The notes under the pieces are model-generated. The model was given only the letters and a program-made list of their open reading frames with translations, had not been told where the DNA came from and did no database searches. Source: Streptomyces sp. NBC_00443 (lineage in GTDB: Bacteria; Actinomycetota; Actinomycetes; Streptomycetales; Streptomycetaceae). From it: a stretch of 64,000 bases of DNA. A program made the position numbers and the translations under genes. Shown one piece after another: positions 43,045 through 52,636 of the stretch. Numbering within the stretch: the first letter of the stretch is position 1; every line of letters begins with the position of its first letter. Where the stretch lies: positions 2,666,001 through 2,730,000 of the forward strand of contig NZ_CP107917.1 of assembly GCF_036014175.1 (NCBI RefSeq). Direction: 5' to 3'.

Positions 43045-45375
43045 TCAGGCGAGAGCCACCTCACATCGATGGGTCGCGCATACCATCCCCGGAGTGACGC
43101 GGACCCTCAGCCGGCGTCCCGTCGAGAGGATCTCGACCGAGTCGTCCGTACGCAGGACCCGGCGTACGGGGTGGTCCCAGGTGATCTCCAGCGGCTCGCC
43201 CGAGCGCGGCGGCTCACTCACGCAGAGCGTAGCGGTACGGCCCCGGCGGCGGAGCAGCACGCTCGCGCCGGCGGTGGCGGTGAGCGGGCCCACCGTACCC
43301 GGCTGCCAGAAGTTGGCGGCGGTGAGGCCCAGGGAGCGGACGTGGACGGCCTGGCACGCGCCGTCGTTGGCGAGGACCGACAGCCAGCGGGCGCCCTGGG
43401 CGGCCCGGGCCGCCACCTGGTGCCGGCCGGCACCGGGCATGAGGACGTAGACGTAGGTCGCGTCCGTCGGGTCCGTTCCGTGGTCGAGCCAGAGGGTCTG
43501 CCAGCGGCGGGTGCGGCGCTCCGCCGTGCTGGTGGTGTTGATGTCGGCCCAGGCGCCGGTGCGGTCCTCGCGCAGCGTGCGCAGTTCGCCGTACGGCACC
43601 ACCCAGCCGCCGTGGCCCTCCAGATGGGCCCAGCCGGGGCCGCGTACGAAGGCCTGGGTGCCGCCCTCGCCCAGGTTGCGGTTGTCGACGACGGTCTCGA
43701 CGGGGACCGCGTCGGCGCAGGTGATGCCGGCTCCGAGGCAGATCACGGCGTCCGCGGCGCAGAACCACGACTTGCGGGCCTCAAGGGTCGAGCCGAGGCC
43801 CTTCAGGTGCTGCCCGATCGCCGCGTACTCGCCGTCCGTCGCGCCGCCGACCCACCGCACGTCGGGCCTGGGCTCGCCCCACTCGCCGCCGGCCTTGTCG
43901 GGAAGGCGCTTGCTGGAGACGGTCGTACCGGGGAGGCGGTACCAGTCGACGGTCGGCCAGTACCAGTCCGTGTACTGATCACCGCGGCCCGGCGCCCACC
44001 AGGAGAGCATCCCCGCGCCGGTGTGCCAGCCGCGCGGGTTCTCGCCGTTGCCGCACTCGTAGTGGGCGATGCGGTCACTGGCCATGGCGATGTTCGCGAC
44101 GAAGCCGGGGCGGCGGTGGACGGCCCGGTCCATGGCGGCGAAGAGGTGATGGCCGACCGGGTCGGGGGCTGCAGCGGCCGGCGACTCGGCGACGTTGTGC
44201 AGCCGGGCGAGGTCGGCCACCCCGAACTGACGGGCAGTCAAGATCGGCGTGACCGTGTCCCGTTCGATCCAGCCCTTGACGCGGCCGGACCAGCGCTCCC
44301 GCTCCGCAGCGCTCGCACCGCCCGCCAGCAGGGCGATGGCGGCGATGATGCCCTGACCGTGAAAGTGGTCGCTGCGCATCACGTGCCGGTCGTCGCTCTT
44401 GAGGTAACCCCGGCTGATGGCACGGCCGTTGACGCTGTCCATCATCAACCCGTCGTGGACGAGCGGGGCGTAGGCCCGCTCGACGCTGTCGAGGACGATC
44501 TGCCTGTTCGGGTCGGTCACCTGCCACTCGGATCCGGCGAGCAGGGCGAAGAGGCGGCCGAGGCCGTCGAGGAGGACCTGGCCGTAGGTGCCGGAGTAGG
44601 CGACCCAGGTGTGCTGGACGAACGAGCCGTCGGCGTAGAGGCCGTCGCCCTTCGTGACGTACGGGAAGACCGGGGAGAGCGCGTCACGGGCGAGCGCGAT
44701 CTTCGCCGGGGCCCGGCCGAGGATGCCGCGCAGGGCGACGCTGCGGCACAGGTCGACGCGGTTGGCGCCGGTGGAGGTGCCGGAGTAGTCGGTGAGCATC
44801 GCGTCCGGGATGAAGTGGTCGACGGCCGCACAGGCGGCACCGATCCGGGCCTGGCCGAGGTGGTCGTACAGGGCAGCCGTGATGTCCGTCAGCAGGCGCG
44901 GGCTGCCGATCTGCCATTCCCACCAGTTGCCGTAGCGGGTGGTGGAGGGGTTGTAGACGGTGGTGGAGAGGTGGTCGAGGCCGCGCAGGACGTCGGCGAG
45001 GAGGGCGGGGTCGGCGGTGGAGCCGGTGCCCTGCTGGACGTAGGCCTGGGTCATCGTCCACAGGCGGCTGTAGCTCTGGGTGATGCCGGCGGGCGGGTCG
45101 TAGGGGTGACCGGGCCACAGGGAGGTGGGGGTGGGGGCCATGGTGGCCCGGAAGCCGCGGGCGAGGGTGCCGGTTTCGGCCAGCCGCGCGGCGTACGGCT
45201 CCGCCGCGGGGTCGTAGCCCGTGCCGAGGGCGATGTCGAGCCAGCGGAGGCGGAGGGTGTCGTAGGCGTCGGCCGAGTCGGTGCGGGCGGCGGGAGCGGC
45301 GGTGGCCAGGAGCGCCGCCGCGAGCAGGACGGCTCGGCGGGTGGGTCTGGTGAGCCCGGTGCGCTGAGTGGTCAT
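43045..45375 (-). CDS. Secreted polysaccharide lyase family 8 (hyaluronate/chondroitin/xanthan lyase type)
   Basis: 776 residues from ATG 45375 (MTTQRTG). The N-terminus has a twin-arginine-like RPTRRAVLLAAALLATAAPAA signal, so export is expected. The catalytic triad of PL8 lyases is intact. Asn205 (TGANRVDL), His255 and Tyr264 (QHTWVAYSGTYG) show the 50- and 9-residue spacing I recall from S. pneumoniae hyaluronate lyase (N349, H399, Y408). The aromatic patch GNWWEWQIGSP is also typical. C-terminal beta-sandwich domains follow. The exact substrate cannot be told from the sequence. Confidence 0.9.
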   Translation of the reverse strand: MTTQRTGLTRPTRRAVLLAAALLATAAPAARTDSADAYDTLRLRWLDIALGTGYDPAAEPYAARLAETGTLARGFRATMAPTPTSLWPGHPYDPPAGITQSYSRLWTMTQAYVQQGTGSTADPALLADVLRGLDHLSTTVYNPSTTRYGNWWEWQIGSPRLLTDITAALYDHLGQARIGAACAAVDHFIPDAMLTDYSGTSTGANRVDLCRSVALRGILGRAPAKIALARDALSPVFPYVTKGDGLYADGSFVQHTWVAYSGTYGQVLLDGLGRLFALLAGSEWQVTDPNRQIVLDSVERAYAPLVHDGLMMDSVNGRAISRGYLKSDDRHVMRSDHFHGQGIIAAIALLAGGASAAERERWSGRVKGWIERDTVTPILTARQFGVADLARLHNVAESPAAAAPDPVGHHLFAAMDRAVHRRPGFVANIAMASDRIAHYECGNGENPRGWHTGAGMLSWWAPGRGDQYTDWYWPTVDWYRLPGTTVSSKRLPDKAGGEWGEPRPDVRWVGGATDGEYAAIGQHLKGLGSTLEARKSWFCAADAVICLGAGITCADAVPVETVVDNRNLGEGGTQAFVRGPGWAHLEGHGGWVVPYGELRTLREDRTGAWADINTTSTAERRTRRWQTLWLDHGTDPTDATYVYVLMPGAGRHQVAARAAQGARWLSVLANDGACQAVHVRSLGLTAANFWQPGTVGPLTATAGASVLLRRRGRTATLCVSEPPRSGEPLEITWDHPVRRVLRTDDSVEILSTGRRLRVRVTPGMVCATHRCEVALA

Positions 45376-45425
45376 GTCATGGGCATCTACCACCTCAGAG
45401 TAATCACGCCAACACCTTGGGGATG

Positions 45426-45488
45426 ATGTTGAATCTCGAACGGAATAGGTCTACGGTCGGTCGCGTTATGTAGTTCAAGATTCAACAT
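45426..45488 (+). promoter_or_regulatory. yceI promoter flanked by a 16-bp inverted repeat
   Basis: ATGTTGAATCTCGAAC (45426-45441) and GTTCAAGATTCAACAT (45473-45488) are inverted copies with 15 of 16 matches. TTGAAT inside the left copy (45429-45434), a 17-bp spacer and TACGGT (45452-45457) make a good promoter. A repressor bound at both repeats would cover the -35 and the start region. The bipartite TTGAA-type sites are typical of MarR-like regulators; the regulator is not identified. Confidence 0.7.
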
Positions 45489-45525
45489 TTGGCTGCAAGG
45501 CCCACTCATTCCTAAGGAGCACGTC

Positions 45526-46080
45526 ATGGCGAACCCCGACCTGACCACCCTGACCGGCGAGTACACGATCGACACGGCCCACTCCACCATCGGCTTCACC
45601 GTCCGGCACGCCATGGTCACCAACGTCAAGGGCAAGTTCCTCGACTTCAGCGGCTCGCTGCAGCTCGACGGCGCCGACCCGGCCGCGTCCAAGGCGTCGA
45701 TCGACGTCAAGATGGACAGCATCGACACCGGGTCCGCGGACCGCGACGGGCACCTCAAGAGCGCGGACTTCTTCAAGATCGAGGAGTTCCCCACGATGAC
45801 CTTCCGCTCCACCAAGGCGGAGTCCCTCGGCGGCGACGACTACCGCATCACCGGTGACCTGGAGATCCTCGGCACCACCAAACCGATCACCATCGACCTG
45901 GAGTTCAACGGCGCCGCGAAGGACCCGTTCGGCAACGAGCGCGTCGGCTTCGAGGGCAAGGCGGAGATCCTGCGCTCGGAGTGGGGTCTCACGTGGAACG
46001 CGGCGCTGGAGACGGGTGGCGTGCTGGTCTCCGACAAGATCAAGCTGAACTTCGACATCTCGGCGATCAAGAACGCGTGA
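45526..46080 (+). CDS. YceI-family lipid-binding protein
   Basis: 184 residues. The lipocalin-like YceI family is shown by YTIDTAHSTIGFTVRHAMVTNVKGKF, ASIDVKMDSIDTGSADRDGHLKSADFF and the C-terminal EVLVSDKIKLNFDI-like strand. Members bind isoprenoids or other amphiphiles. There is no signal peptide, so it is cytosolic. AAGGAG is 8 nt before the ATG. It is monocistronic, ending at a terminator, and appears tightly regulated (see promoter entry). Confidence 0.92.
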   Translation: MANPDLTTLTGEYTIDTAHSTIGFTVRHAMVTNVKGKFLDFSGSLQLDGADPAASKASIDVKMDSIDTGSADRDGHLKSADFFKIEEFPTMTFRSTKAESLGGDDYRITGDLEILGTTKPITIDLEFNGAAKDPFGNERVGFEGKAEILRSEWGLTWNAALETGGVLVSDKIKLNFDISAIKNA

Positions 46081-46120
46081 GCCTTCTCTGAGGCCACGCG
46101 ACACTACGCGACGCGATGCG

Positions 46121-46155
46121 ACAGCGCCGGTGAGCCCGTCACTCACCGGCGCTGT
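46121..46155. terminator. Terminator shared by yceI and the convergent YdeI-like gene
   Basis: ACAGCGCCGGTGAG and CTCACCGGCGCTGT form a perfect 14-bp stem. Its right arm overlaps the last codons of the gene at 46143. Confidence 0.8.
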
Positions 46156-46712
46156 GTCAACTGCCTGAGGATCGCGGCGACTTCAGCGGTCCGGCTCTGC
46201 GGGGTCCGAGCGCGCAGGAGGCCGAGCATGAGCTGGTAGCGGTCGGTCCTGCCCAGCCGCTCGAAGGCCGCCCCGGCGCGAGGGTTCTCCGCCAGGGCCG
46301 CGGCCAGCTCGCCCGGGACCTCGGCGTTGCGCTGCGACTCGTACGCCGCCTCCCACCGCCCGTCCGCCTTCGCGGCGTCCACTTCGGCGAGGCCCGAGGG
46401 GCGCATCCTCCCCTCTTCAGTCAGTTCCGCCACCCGCCGGACGTTGACCATCGACCAGAGACTGCCGCGCCGGCGCGGGGTGATCCGCTGTGCGAAGTAC
46501 GACGCGTCGAGTCCCTTGCGCTGCCCCGTGATCCATCCGTGGCACAGGGCCACGTCGTTGACCTCGGCGGCGGTGACGGAAGGGATGCCGGAGTCCTTCT
46601 TGGCGACCTTGACCCAGAGGCCGGGGTGCGGGGCGGGGTGTTCCGCGAGCCAGGTGCCGAGGGCGTCGGCGGTGGCGAAGGCACGGGGTTCCGGGTCGCG
46701 GTGCGGGCTCAT
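46143..46712 (-). CDS. YdeI/OmpD-associated family protein
   Basis: 189 residues. The pattern WLAEHPAPHPGLWVKVAKKDSG, AALCHGWITGQRKGLD-like segment, FAQRITPRRRGSLWSMVN and a C-terminal helical domain fits the YdeI/OmpD-associated (bacteriocin-protection) family. The role is poorly defined. It is cytosolic, with no signal. No operon partner is visible: the DUF899 gene lies 60 bp upstream on the same strand and may be co-transcribed. Confidence 0.85.
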   Translation of the reverse strand: MSPHRDPEPRAFATADALGTWLAEHPAPHPGLWVKVAKKDSGIPSVTAAEVNDVALCHGWITGQRKGLDASYFAQRITPRRRGSLWSMVNVRRVAELTEEGRMRPSGLAEVDAAKADGRWEAAYESQRNAEVPGELAAALAENPRAGAAFERLGRTDRYQLMLGLLRARTPQSRTAEVAAILRQLTQRR

Positions 46713-46772
46713 GACGTCAACGTAGGGGCGAAGTAGGTCAGGAAGTGTCCTCCACCGGCCCCGATCCCGGGG

Positions 46773-47456
46773 TCAGTAGGCAACGCTCGGGTACCAGTCG
46801 CCGCGTCCCTGCGGCAACAGGTCGAGGAGGTTCCAGACGGGGGCCAGCAGGTCGATGCCCCGCTCGTCGATGTCGTCGGACATGCGGGGGTGCACGGAGT
46901 AGAAGTGGCGGAGCGTGCCGTCGCCGTCGCGGGTGAACACGGAGACGGTGGAGTCCTGTGCGCCGTCCTTGTCCTCGCTGCCCGTGTCGTACTTGAACGT
47001 GCTGTCGCCGCAGCTCAGCAGCCGCAGCCGGTGCCAGCCACGGTCGCGGGCGTGCTGCCGAAGGACGGGCGGGTCGGCGGCCGCCGCAATGACGAAGTCG
47101 GCATTGCGCGTGACGTGGTGGCCGATGTTGCTGAAGCCGTCGATCCACATGGTGCACATCGGGCAGGGGTCGGTATCCGCCTTGCCATACATGAACTGGT
47201 ACATGAGCAGCGGCCGTTCGGGGGCCGTGAACAGCTCGCTCAGCCTGACCTCGCGGACGGGTTCGTCGCCGGCGTCGAGGGCGGCGGGGCCCTCCAGGAA
47301 GACGTAGTCGTCGAGGGGCGGCCCCGGCGGGAGCGCGCGGCGGCGGGCGGCGACCTCCTCGCCCTGACGCATCAACTCGATCTCGGCGAGGCGCAGTTCC
47401 TCGCGGGCGGCGAGGTACTCGGCGGATTCTCCTGGCAGTCGGGTGTGCCGGAACAT
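46773..47456 (-). CDS. DUF899-family thioredoxin-like protein
   Basis: 227 residues. Hallmarks of DUF899 are the DDYVFLEG stretch, YQFMYGKADTDPCPMCTMWIDGF (a CPMC motif at the thioredoxin active-site position), and a C-terminal FYSVHPRMSDDIDERGIDLLAPVWNLLD. It is probably a redox or arylsulfotransferase-like protein; no activity is established. ATG start. Confidence 0.88.
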   Translation of the reverse strand: MFRHTRLPGESAEYLAAREELRLAEIELMRQGEEVAARRRALPPGPPLDDYVFLEGPAALDAGDEPVREVRLSELFTAPERPLLMYQFMYGKADTDPCPMCTMWIDGFSNIGHHVTRNADFVIAAAADPPVLRQHARDRGWHRLRLLSCGDSTFKYDTGSEDKDGAQDSTVSVFTRDGDGTLRHFYSVHPRMSDDIDERGIDLLAPVWNLLDLLPQGRGDWYPSVAY

Positions 47457-47577
47457 CGCGTCCTCCCGGGTCGGTTCCCGTTCCCCCGTGCCGCCTTCAG
47501 TCTAGGCCGGGGGTCTTGATCGCTCACCTTCGCAGCGGGCCCAGGCGCGCGATGGGGGCATTGCCGCCCTCTGGTAG

Positions 47578-48171
47578 CTACAGGAGGGCTGCCGCCTGGT
47601 CGCGGGCGTGCGCGATCGGGTCCGGGAACGTGTTCAGACCGTGGGCGACGAGCGCTCCCTCGTGGAGCAGCATCAGGGTCCGGCCCATGCGGTCCGCGTC
47701 GTCCGGGGCGATGTCCCGGACGAGACGGGTGAACAGGTCGAGCATCCACTCCTTCTGCCCGGCGATGACCGGGTAGGCCGGGTGGACGGGGTCGCTGATC
47801 TCGGCGTGCGCGTTGACCATGCTGCATCCCTTGGAGCCGTACTCCGCCGACCACGCGCGTGAGGCGTCGAAAACCGCCAGGACGCGCGCCCGCGGGGTGG
47901 CGTGCGCCGTGTCGAGGTGGTCGTCGAGGTACTGCGCGAGGAAGGCCCGCCAGCGCTCGTCGCGGCCGGCCAGGTACTCCACGACGATCCGCTCCTTGGA
48001 GCCGAAGCGGTCGTAGAGGGTCTTCTTGGTCACCCCCGCCTCCGCGGCGATGAGATCCACGCCCACGGCGTGGATGCCGCGCTCGTAGAACAGCCGCTCG
48101 GCGGCTTCCAGGATGCGTCGTGCGGCACGCGTCATCGTGACGCGCTGCGGCTGCTGCTCTGCGGTGCCCAT
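47578..48171 (-). CDS. TetR-family repressor
   Basis: 197 residues from ATG 48171. The HTH domain (RRILEAAERLFYERGIHAVGVDLIAAEAGVTKKTLYDRFGSKE) is at residues 17-60, and the ligand domain follows. The divergent EamA exporter gene starts 76 bp away, and two palindromic operators lie between. It probably represses the exporter and itself until a substrate binds. Confidence 0.92.
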   Translation of the reverse strand: MGTAEQQPQRVTMTRAARRILEAAERLFYERGIHAVGVDLIAAEAGVTKKTLYDRFGSKERIVVEYLAGRDERWRAFLAQYLDDHLDTAHATPRARVLAVFDASRAWSAEYGSKGCSMVNAHAEISDPVHPAYPVIAGQKEWMLDLFTRLVRDIAPDDADRMGRTLMLLHEGALVAHGLNTFPDPIAHARDQAAALL

Positions 48172-48178
48172 GGCATCC

Positions 48179-48235
48179 GAGTATACCGATCTGTATACTC
48201 GCTGGCGCAAGGTAGGTATACCGATCTGTCTACTG
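48179..48235. promoter_or_regulatory. Two tandem TetR operators between tetR and the exporter gene
   Basis: The first site is GAGTATAC-CGATCT-GTATACTC (48179-48200), with perfect 8-bp arms. The second has GTATAC-CGATCT-GTCTAC (48216-48233), centred 35 bp away. TATACT within site 1 can serve as a -10 hexamer on both strands, so binding would block both promoters. Confidence 0.85.
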
Positions 48236-48247
48236 GATGTGGTTGGC

Positions 48248-49246
48248 GTGAACGCCCTGCTGTCCATCGCCTTCGTCCTCAGCTGGAGCTCCGGGTTCAT
48301 CGGGGCCAAACTCGGCGCCGGGAGCGCGTCCGCGGTGACGATCCTGATGTGGCGGTTCCTGCCGCTCGCCGTGATCCTGGTCGTCGTGGCCGCGGTGCTG
48401 GGGCGCGCGTCGTGGCGGGGTCTCACCCGGCGGGACATCACGCGTCAGGCCGTGATCGGCACGCTGTCGCAGAGCGGCTATCTGCTCACCGTCTACTACG
48501 CCATCCAGCTCGGCGTCTCCAGTGGCACCACGGCTCTGATCGACGGCGTCCAGCCCCTGGTCGCCGGTGCGCTGGCCGGGCCGCTGCTGCGGCAGTACGT
48601 CTCACGCCGGCAGTGGCTCGGACTGTGCCTGGGGGTGAGCGGCGTCGTCATCGTCACCATGGCCGACGCGACGGCGGCGACCGGCGTTGCCGCGTGGGCC
48701 TATCTCATCCCGTTCCTCGGCATGCTCTCGCTGGTGGCGGCCACGTTCCTCGAAAGCCGCTCCCGTACGCCCGTTCCGCCCGCGGTGGCGCTCACCGTCC
48801 ACTGCGCCACCAGCGCCGTACTGTTCACGGCGTTCGCCGTCGGCACCGGAGCGGCCGTGCCGCCCGCCGAGGCCGGCTTCTGGGCCGCGATCGGCTGGCT
48901 CGTGGTGCTGTCCACGTTCGGTGGGTACGGGCTGTACTGGATGATCCTGCGGCGCTCCGGAGTCACCAAGGTCAACACCCTCATGTTCCTCATGGCGCCG
49001 GTCACTGCGGTGTGGGGAGCGTTCATGTTCGGCGAGCACTTCGGTGCGCAGACCGCGATCGGCCTGGTCGTCGGACTCGCCGCCGTCGTCATCGTGCATC
49101 GCGGGGGCGGCACATCCCGTGCGCGTACCGTCCGGCCGCGCCCGAAAACCGGTGACTCCCCTCAGCAGGTCCCGCATAGCCTGCCCGCGTGTCCAGCCCC
49201 GAAGCCGCCAGACTCCGGCCACCGGCTCTCCGGTGACCGCTCGTGA
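48248..49246 (+). CDS. EamA/DMT-family exporter
   Basis: 332 residues from GTG 48248. About ten hydrophobic helices fall in two EamA halves (ALLSIAFVLSWSSGFIGAKLGAG ... and WAAIGWLVVLSTFGGYGLYWMILRR ...). GTTALIDGVQPLVAGALAGPLL is the typical loop. A 40-residue Pro/Arg tail follows the last helix. It is divergent to and probably controlled by the TetR gene. Substrates of this family include amino acids and metabolites; none can be assigned. Confidence 0.9.
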   Translation: MNALLSIAFVLSWSSGFIGAKLGAGSASAVTILMWRFLPLAVILVVVAAVLGRASWRGLTRRDITRQAVIGTLSQSGYLLTVYYAIQLGVSSGTTALIDGVQPLVAGALAGPLLRQYVSRRQWLGLCLGVSGVVIVTMADATAATGVAAWAYLIPFLGMLSLVAATFLESRSRTPVPPAVALTVHCATSAVLFTAFAVGTGAAVPPAEAGFWAAIGWLVVLSTFGGYGLYWMILRRSGVTKVNTLMFLMAPVTAVWGAFMFGEHFGAQTAIGLVVGLAAVVIVHRGGGTSRARTVRPRPKTGDSPQQVPHSLPACPAPKPPDSGHRLSGDRS

Positions 49247-49360
49247 TGCCCCTCTGATCAGCGCTCACGTCCGCTTCCGGGCTCACTCCGCCGCCGGACG
49301 GCCGTTCGACGTGCCGTTTCGTCTTCACCTTCGACTTCGGGTTCCCTGTTGGGGTTTCTG

Positions 49361-49717
49361 GTGACCAACACGCCCCGCCCCCCTCGCCCATGGGTCGCCG
49401 TCTCCTCGTACGAGATCGAGAAGCCGCTCCTGCACCCCCTGGCCGCCCTGCGCGCCTGACTGCGGGAGCGCGGCGTCGACTGGATGCCGTTCGCGGCGGG
49501 TGAGGTCCGCTGGGATCGCGTGTGCGCGCCGGGGGCCGACGGGCACTGGCGGGCGTGGATCACGGTCCATGTCGCCGGCGATGCCCTGTGGCGGCTCGGA
49601 TTGCATCCGGGTCAGCCGACGTCCGTCGTCAACGGGCCGCCCCCGCCCGGCTGGTGGCACGCCGCCGGGGAGCGGTACGCGCGCGACGAGGGCTCGGACG
49701 GGAGGCGCGGGGACTGA
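49361..49717 (+). pseudogene. Small gene interrupted by an in-frame TGA
   Basis: From GTG 49361 one frame of 119 codons runs to the stop at 49717, but has TGA at 49457-49459. The first part reads VAVSSYEIEKPLLHPLAALRA and the second LRERGVDWMPFAAGEVRWDR with WWHAAGERYARDEG near the end. Codon use is G/C-ending on both sides, which suggests one former gene. A CGA to TGA change (Arg in ...RARLRERG...) is the simplest cause. The second part could still be expressed from ATG 49484. I do not recognise the family. Confidence 0.65.
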
Positions 49718-49774
49718 GCGGGCGTTGCCGGAACGGGCCGGGGCCCTGAACCCGGCATGGCCGGAATTGGCCCC

Positions 49775-50706
<932 letters not shown>

Positions 50707-50734
50707 CCTCCCCGCACGTCTGAGCTTGCAGCAC

Positions 50735-50768
50735 CACGGGCCCGGTGTCTTCGGACGCCGGGCCCGTG
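50735..50768. terminator. Terminator between the trypsin gene and the GlxA-type gene
   Basis: CACGGGCCCGG and CCGGGCCCGTG form a perfect 11-bp stem with a 12-nt loop between convergent genes. Confidence 0.75.
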
Positions 50769-50803
50769 CCGTGCCGCGCCACGCCGCGCCGCCCATGCCT
50801 CGC

Positions 50804-51820
50804 TCACCCCGTTTCGGCCGTCACCCGGACCGGAGCGGCCCGGAACCTCGCCCGGTACTCGCTCGGCGTCGTGGCGTGCCGGCGGCGGAAGGCCCGGATG
50901 AGGGTGTCGACCGTGCCGAACCCGCAGACCGTGGCGACCCGCTCCAGCGTGGCGTCGGTGCTCTCCAGCAGGTTGCCGGCCAACTCGACCCGCGCCGACT
51001 CGATGTAGGCGTGCGGCGTCATGCCGAGTTCGGACTTGAAGATGCGGGTCAGCTGGCGGTCACTGACATGCGCGTACGCGGCCAGGTCCGGCACGGTGAG
51101 GCGCTGGTCGATGTTGTTCAGGATGTGATGCCGGAGGTCCTCGATGCGCCTGGTCGTGGACACCGGCTCCAACGGCACGCTGAACTGCGACTGCCCGCCG
51201 GGCCGCTTCAGGTACATCACGAGTTGGCGGGCGACGCGCAGCGCGACCTGCTCGCCGAAGTCCTCCGCGACCAGGGCCAGGGACAGGTCCAGACAGGCGC
51301 TGATCCCCGCGCCGGTCCAGATCTCGCCCTCCTCACGGATGAAGATCGGATCCGGTTCGACCCGCACCGCCGGATGGTCGGCGGCGAGCCGCTGCGCGGT
51401 CGACCAGTGCGTGGTGGCGCGCTTGCCGTCGAGGAGCCCCGCGGCGGCGAGGATGTGCGCGCCGACGCACACCGAGGCCACCCGTCGGGTACGGCCGGCC
51501 AGCGCCTTCACCCAGGCCACCGTGGAGGGGTCGGTGACGGGGTGGATGCGGCTCTCGCCGTCCACCTCGACGGAACCGGGGACCAGGAGCGTGTCGATGG
51601 CCCGTTCGGCGACTTCGTGAAAGGTGGCATCGGGCAGGATCCGCACGCCCGCCGCCGTCGTCACCGGCGCGGTCGTCTCGGCGGCCAGGACGACCTCGTA
51701 GCCGACGCCGTCGGTGGTTTCGTGCCGGACGAGGGAGAACACCTCCGGCGGGCCGGTGACATCGAGGAGGTCGACGCCCTCGAACAGCACGATCACGATC
51801 AACCGGTTCACGGCCCCCAC
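50804..51820 (-). CDS. GlxA-family AraC-type regulator with DJ-1/PfpI domain
   Basis: 338 residues from GTG 51820 (GTG 51811 is an alternative). The N-terminal DJ-1/PfpI-like domain (IVIVLFEGVDLLDVTGPPEVF, VASVCVGAHILAAAGLLDGKR) has the nucleophile-elbow Cys. The C-terminal AraC HTH pair (LTVPDLAAYAHVSDRQLTRIFKSELG, LERVATVCGFGTVDTLIRAFRR) follows. It is divergent to the isochorismatase-like gene and probably regulates it. A longer reading to 51904 has no good start. Confidence 0.9.
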   Translation of the reverse strand: MGAVNRLIVIVLFEGVDLLDVTGPPEVFSLVRHETTDGVGYEVVLAAETTAPVTTAAGVRILPDATFHEVAERAIDTLLVPGSVEVDGESRIHPVTDPSTVAWVKALAGRTRRVASVCVGAHILAAAGLLDGKRATTHWSTAQRLAADHPAVRVEPDPIFIREEGEIWTGAGISACLDLSLALVAEDFGEQVALRVARQLVMYLKRPGGQSQFSVPLEPVSTTRRIEDLRHHILNNIDQRLTVPDLAAYAHVSDRQLTRIFKSELGMTPHAYIESARVELAGNLLESTDATLERVATVCGFGTVDTLIRAFRRRHATTPSEYRARFRAAPVRVTAETG

Positions 51821-52000
51821 CCTGTACCCCCCTGCCTCGCGCGCGGACGCGGGTGTCGGTTTCTGCGAACAGCGCGTCATTGCCGACAGCCCGGTGCGGG
51901 CCATAGCGTCGCATACGCGTTCAACAGGCTGTTGAGCAGCGGTTCACCTCGTTCGACGAGCCCTCGGAACCCCAAGTCCCCCAACCCCTGGAGAAGTCCT

Positions 52001-52579
52001 GTGGCCAGCAAGACGCTGCGCGAACTCGGCGGTGCCGACGACGCCCCTGCGGCCCTCGCGTCCTCGACGCTGATCCTCGTCGACTACCAGAACACCTACA
52101 CCCGCGGCGCGATGGAACTCGCCGGCTGGAAGCCGGCCCTCGAAGCGGCGTCGGATCTGCTGACCCGGGCCCGCGAGGCAGGAGCCGAGGTCATCCACGT
52201 CCAGCACGACGACGGCGAGGGGTCGCTGTACGACATCCGCACGGAGAACGGCCGCATACACCCCGATGTCGCGCCCATCGAGGGCGAGTCCGTGGTCGTC
52301 AAGCAGGCCCCGGACTCCTTCCACGGGACCGACCTCGGCAAGCTCGTGGACGAGGCGGGGAACGAGACCGTGATCGTCGCCGGGTTCATGACCCACATGT
52401 GCGTCGCGTACACGACGGCGTCCGCGGCCCTGCGCGGCAACAAGCCGACCGTGCCCGCGGACGCCTGCGCCACCCGGTCGATCGTGGATGTGTCCGCCGA
52501 CGAGCTGCACCGCAGCGCGCTGGCGGCCATAGCCGACGCGTACGGCGTCGTCGTCGCGTCCGGGAGGGAGCTGGCCTGA
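52001..52579 (+). CDS. Isochorismatase-like cysteine hydrolase
   Basis: 192 residues from GTG 52001, with GGAGAAG 5-6 nt upstream. The cysteine-hydrolase triad is visible: Asp28 in LVDYQN, Lys near residue 101 in VVKQAPDSF and Cys134 in GFMTHMCVAYTT. Members hydrolyse amides or isochorismate. The divergent GlxA-type regulator suggests substrate-induced expression. The substrate is not known. Confidence 0.9.
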   Translation: MASKTLRELGGADDAPAALASSTLILVDYQNTYTRGAMELAGWKPALEAASDLLTRAREAGAEVIHVQHDDGEGSLYDIRTENGRIHPDVAPIEGESVVVKQAPDSFHGTDLGKLVDEAGNETVIVAGFMTHMCVAYTTASAALRGNKPTVPADACATRSIVDVSADELHRSALAAIADAYGVVVASGRELA

Positions 52580-52636
52580 CACGGTGCCGACCGGGCTCGT
52601 GTCCGCCCCCTTGACCGCGGCGGAACACGAGGTTCC

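Noticed and set aside
49457..49459. TGA as a selenocysteine codon
   Set aside because: No SECIS-like hairpin is apparent after it, the local context is not redox-like (LRA-x-LRERG), and Arg by CGA is the simpler ancestor.
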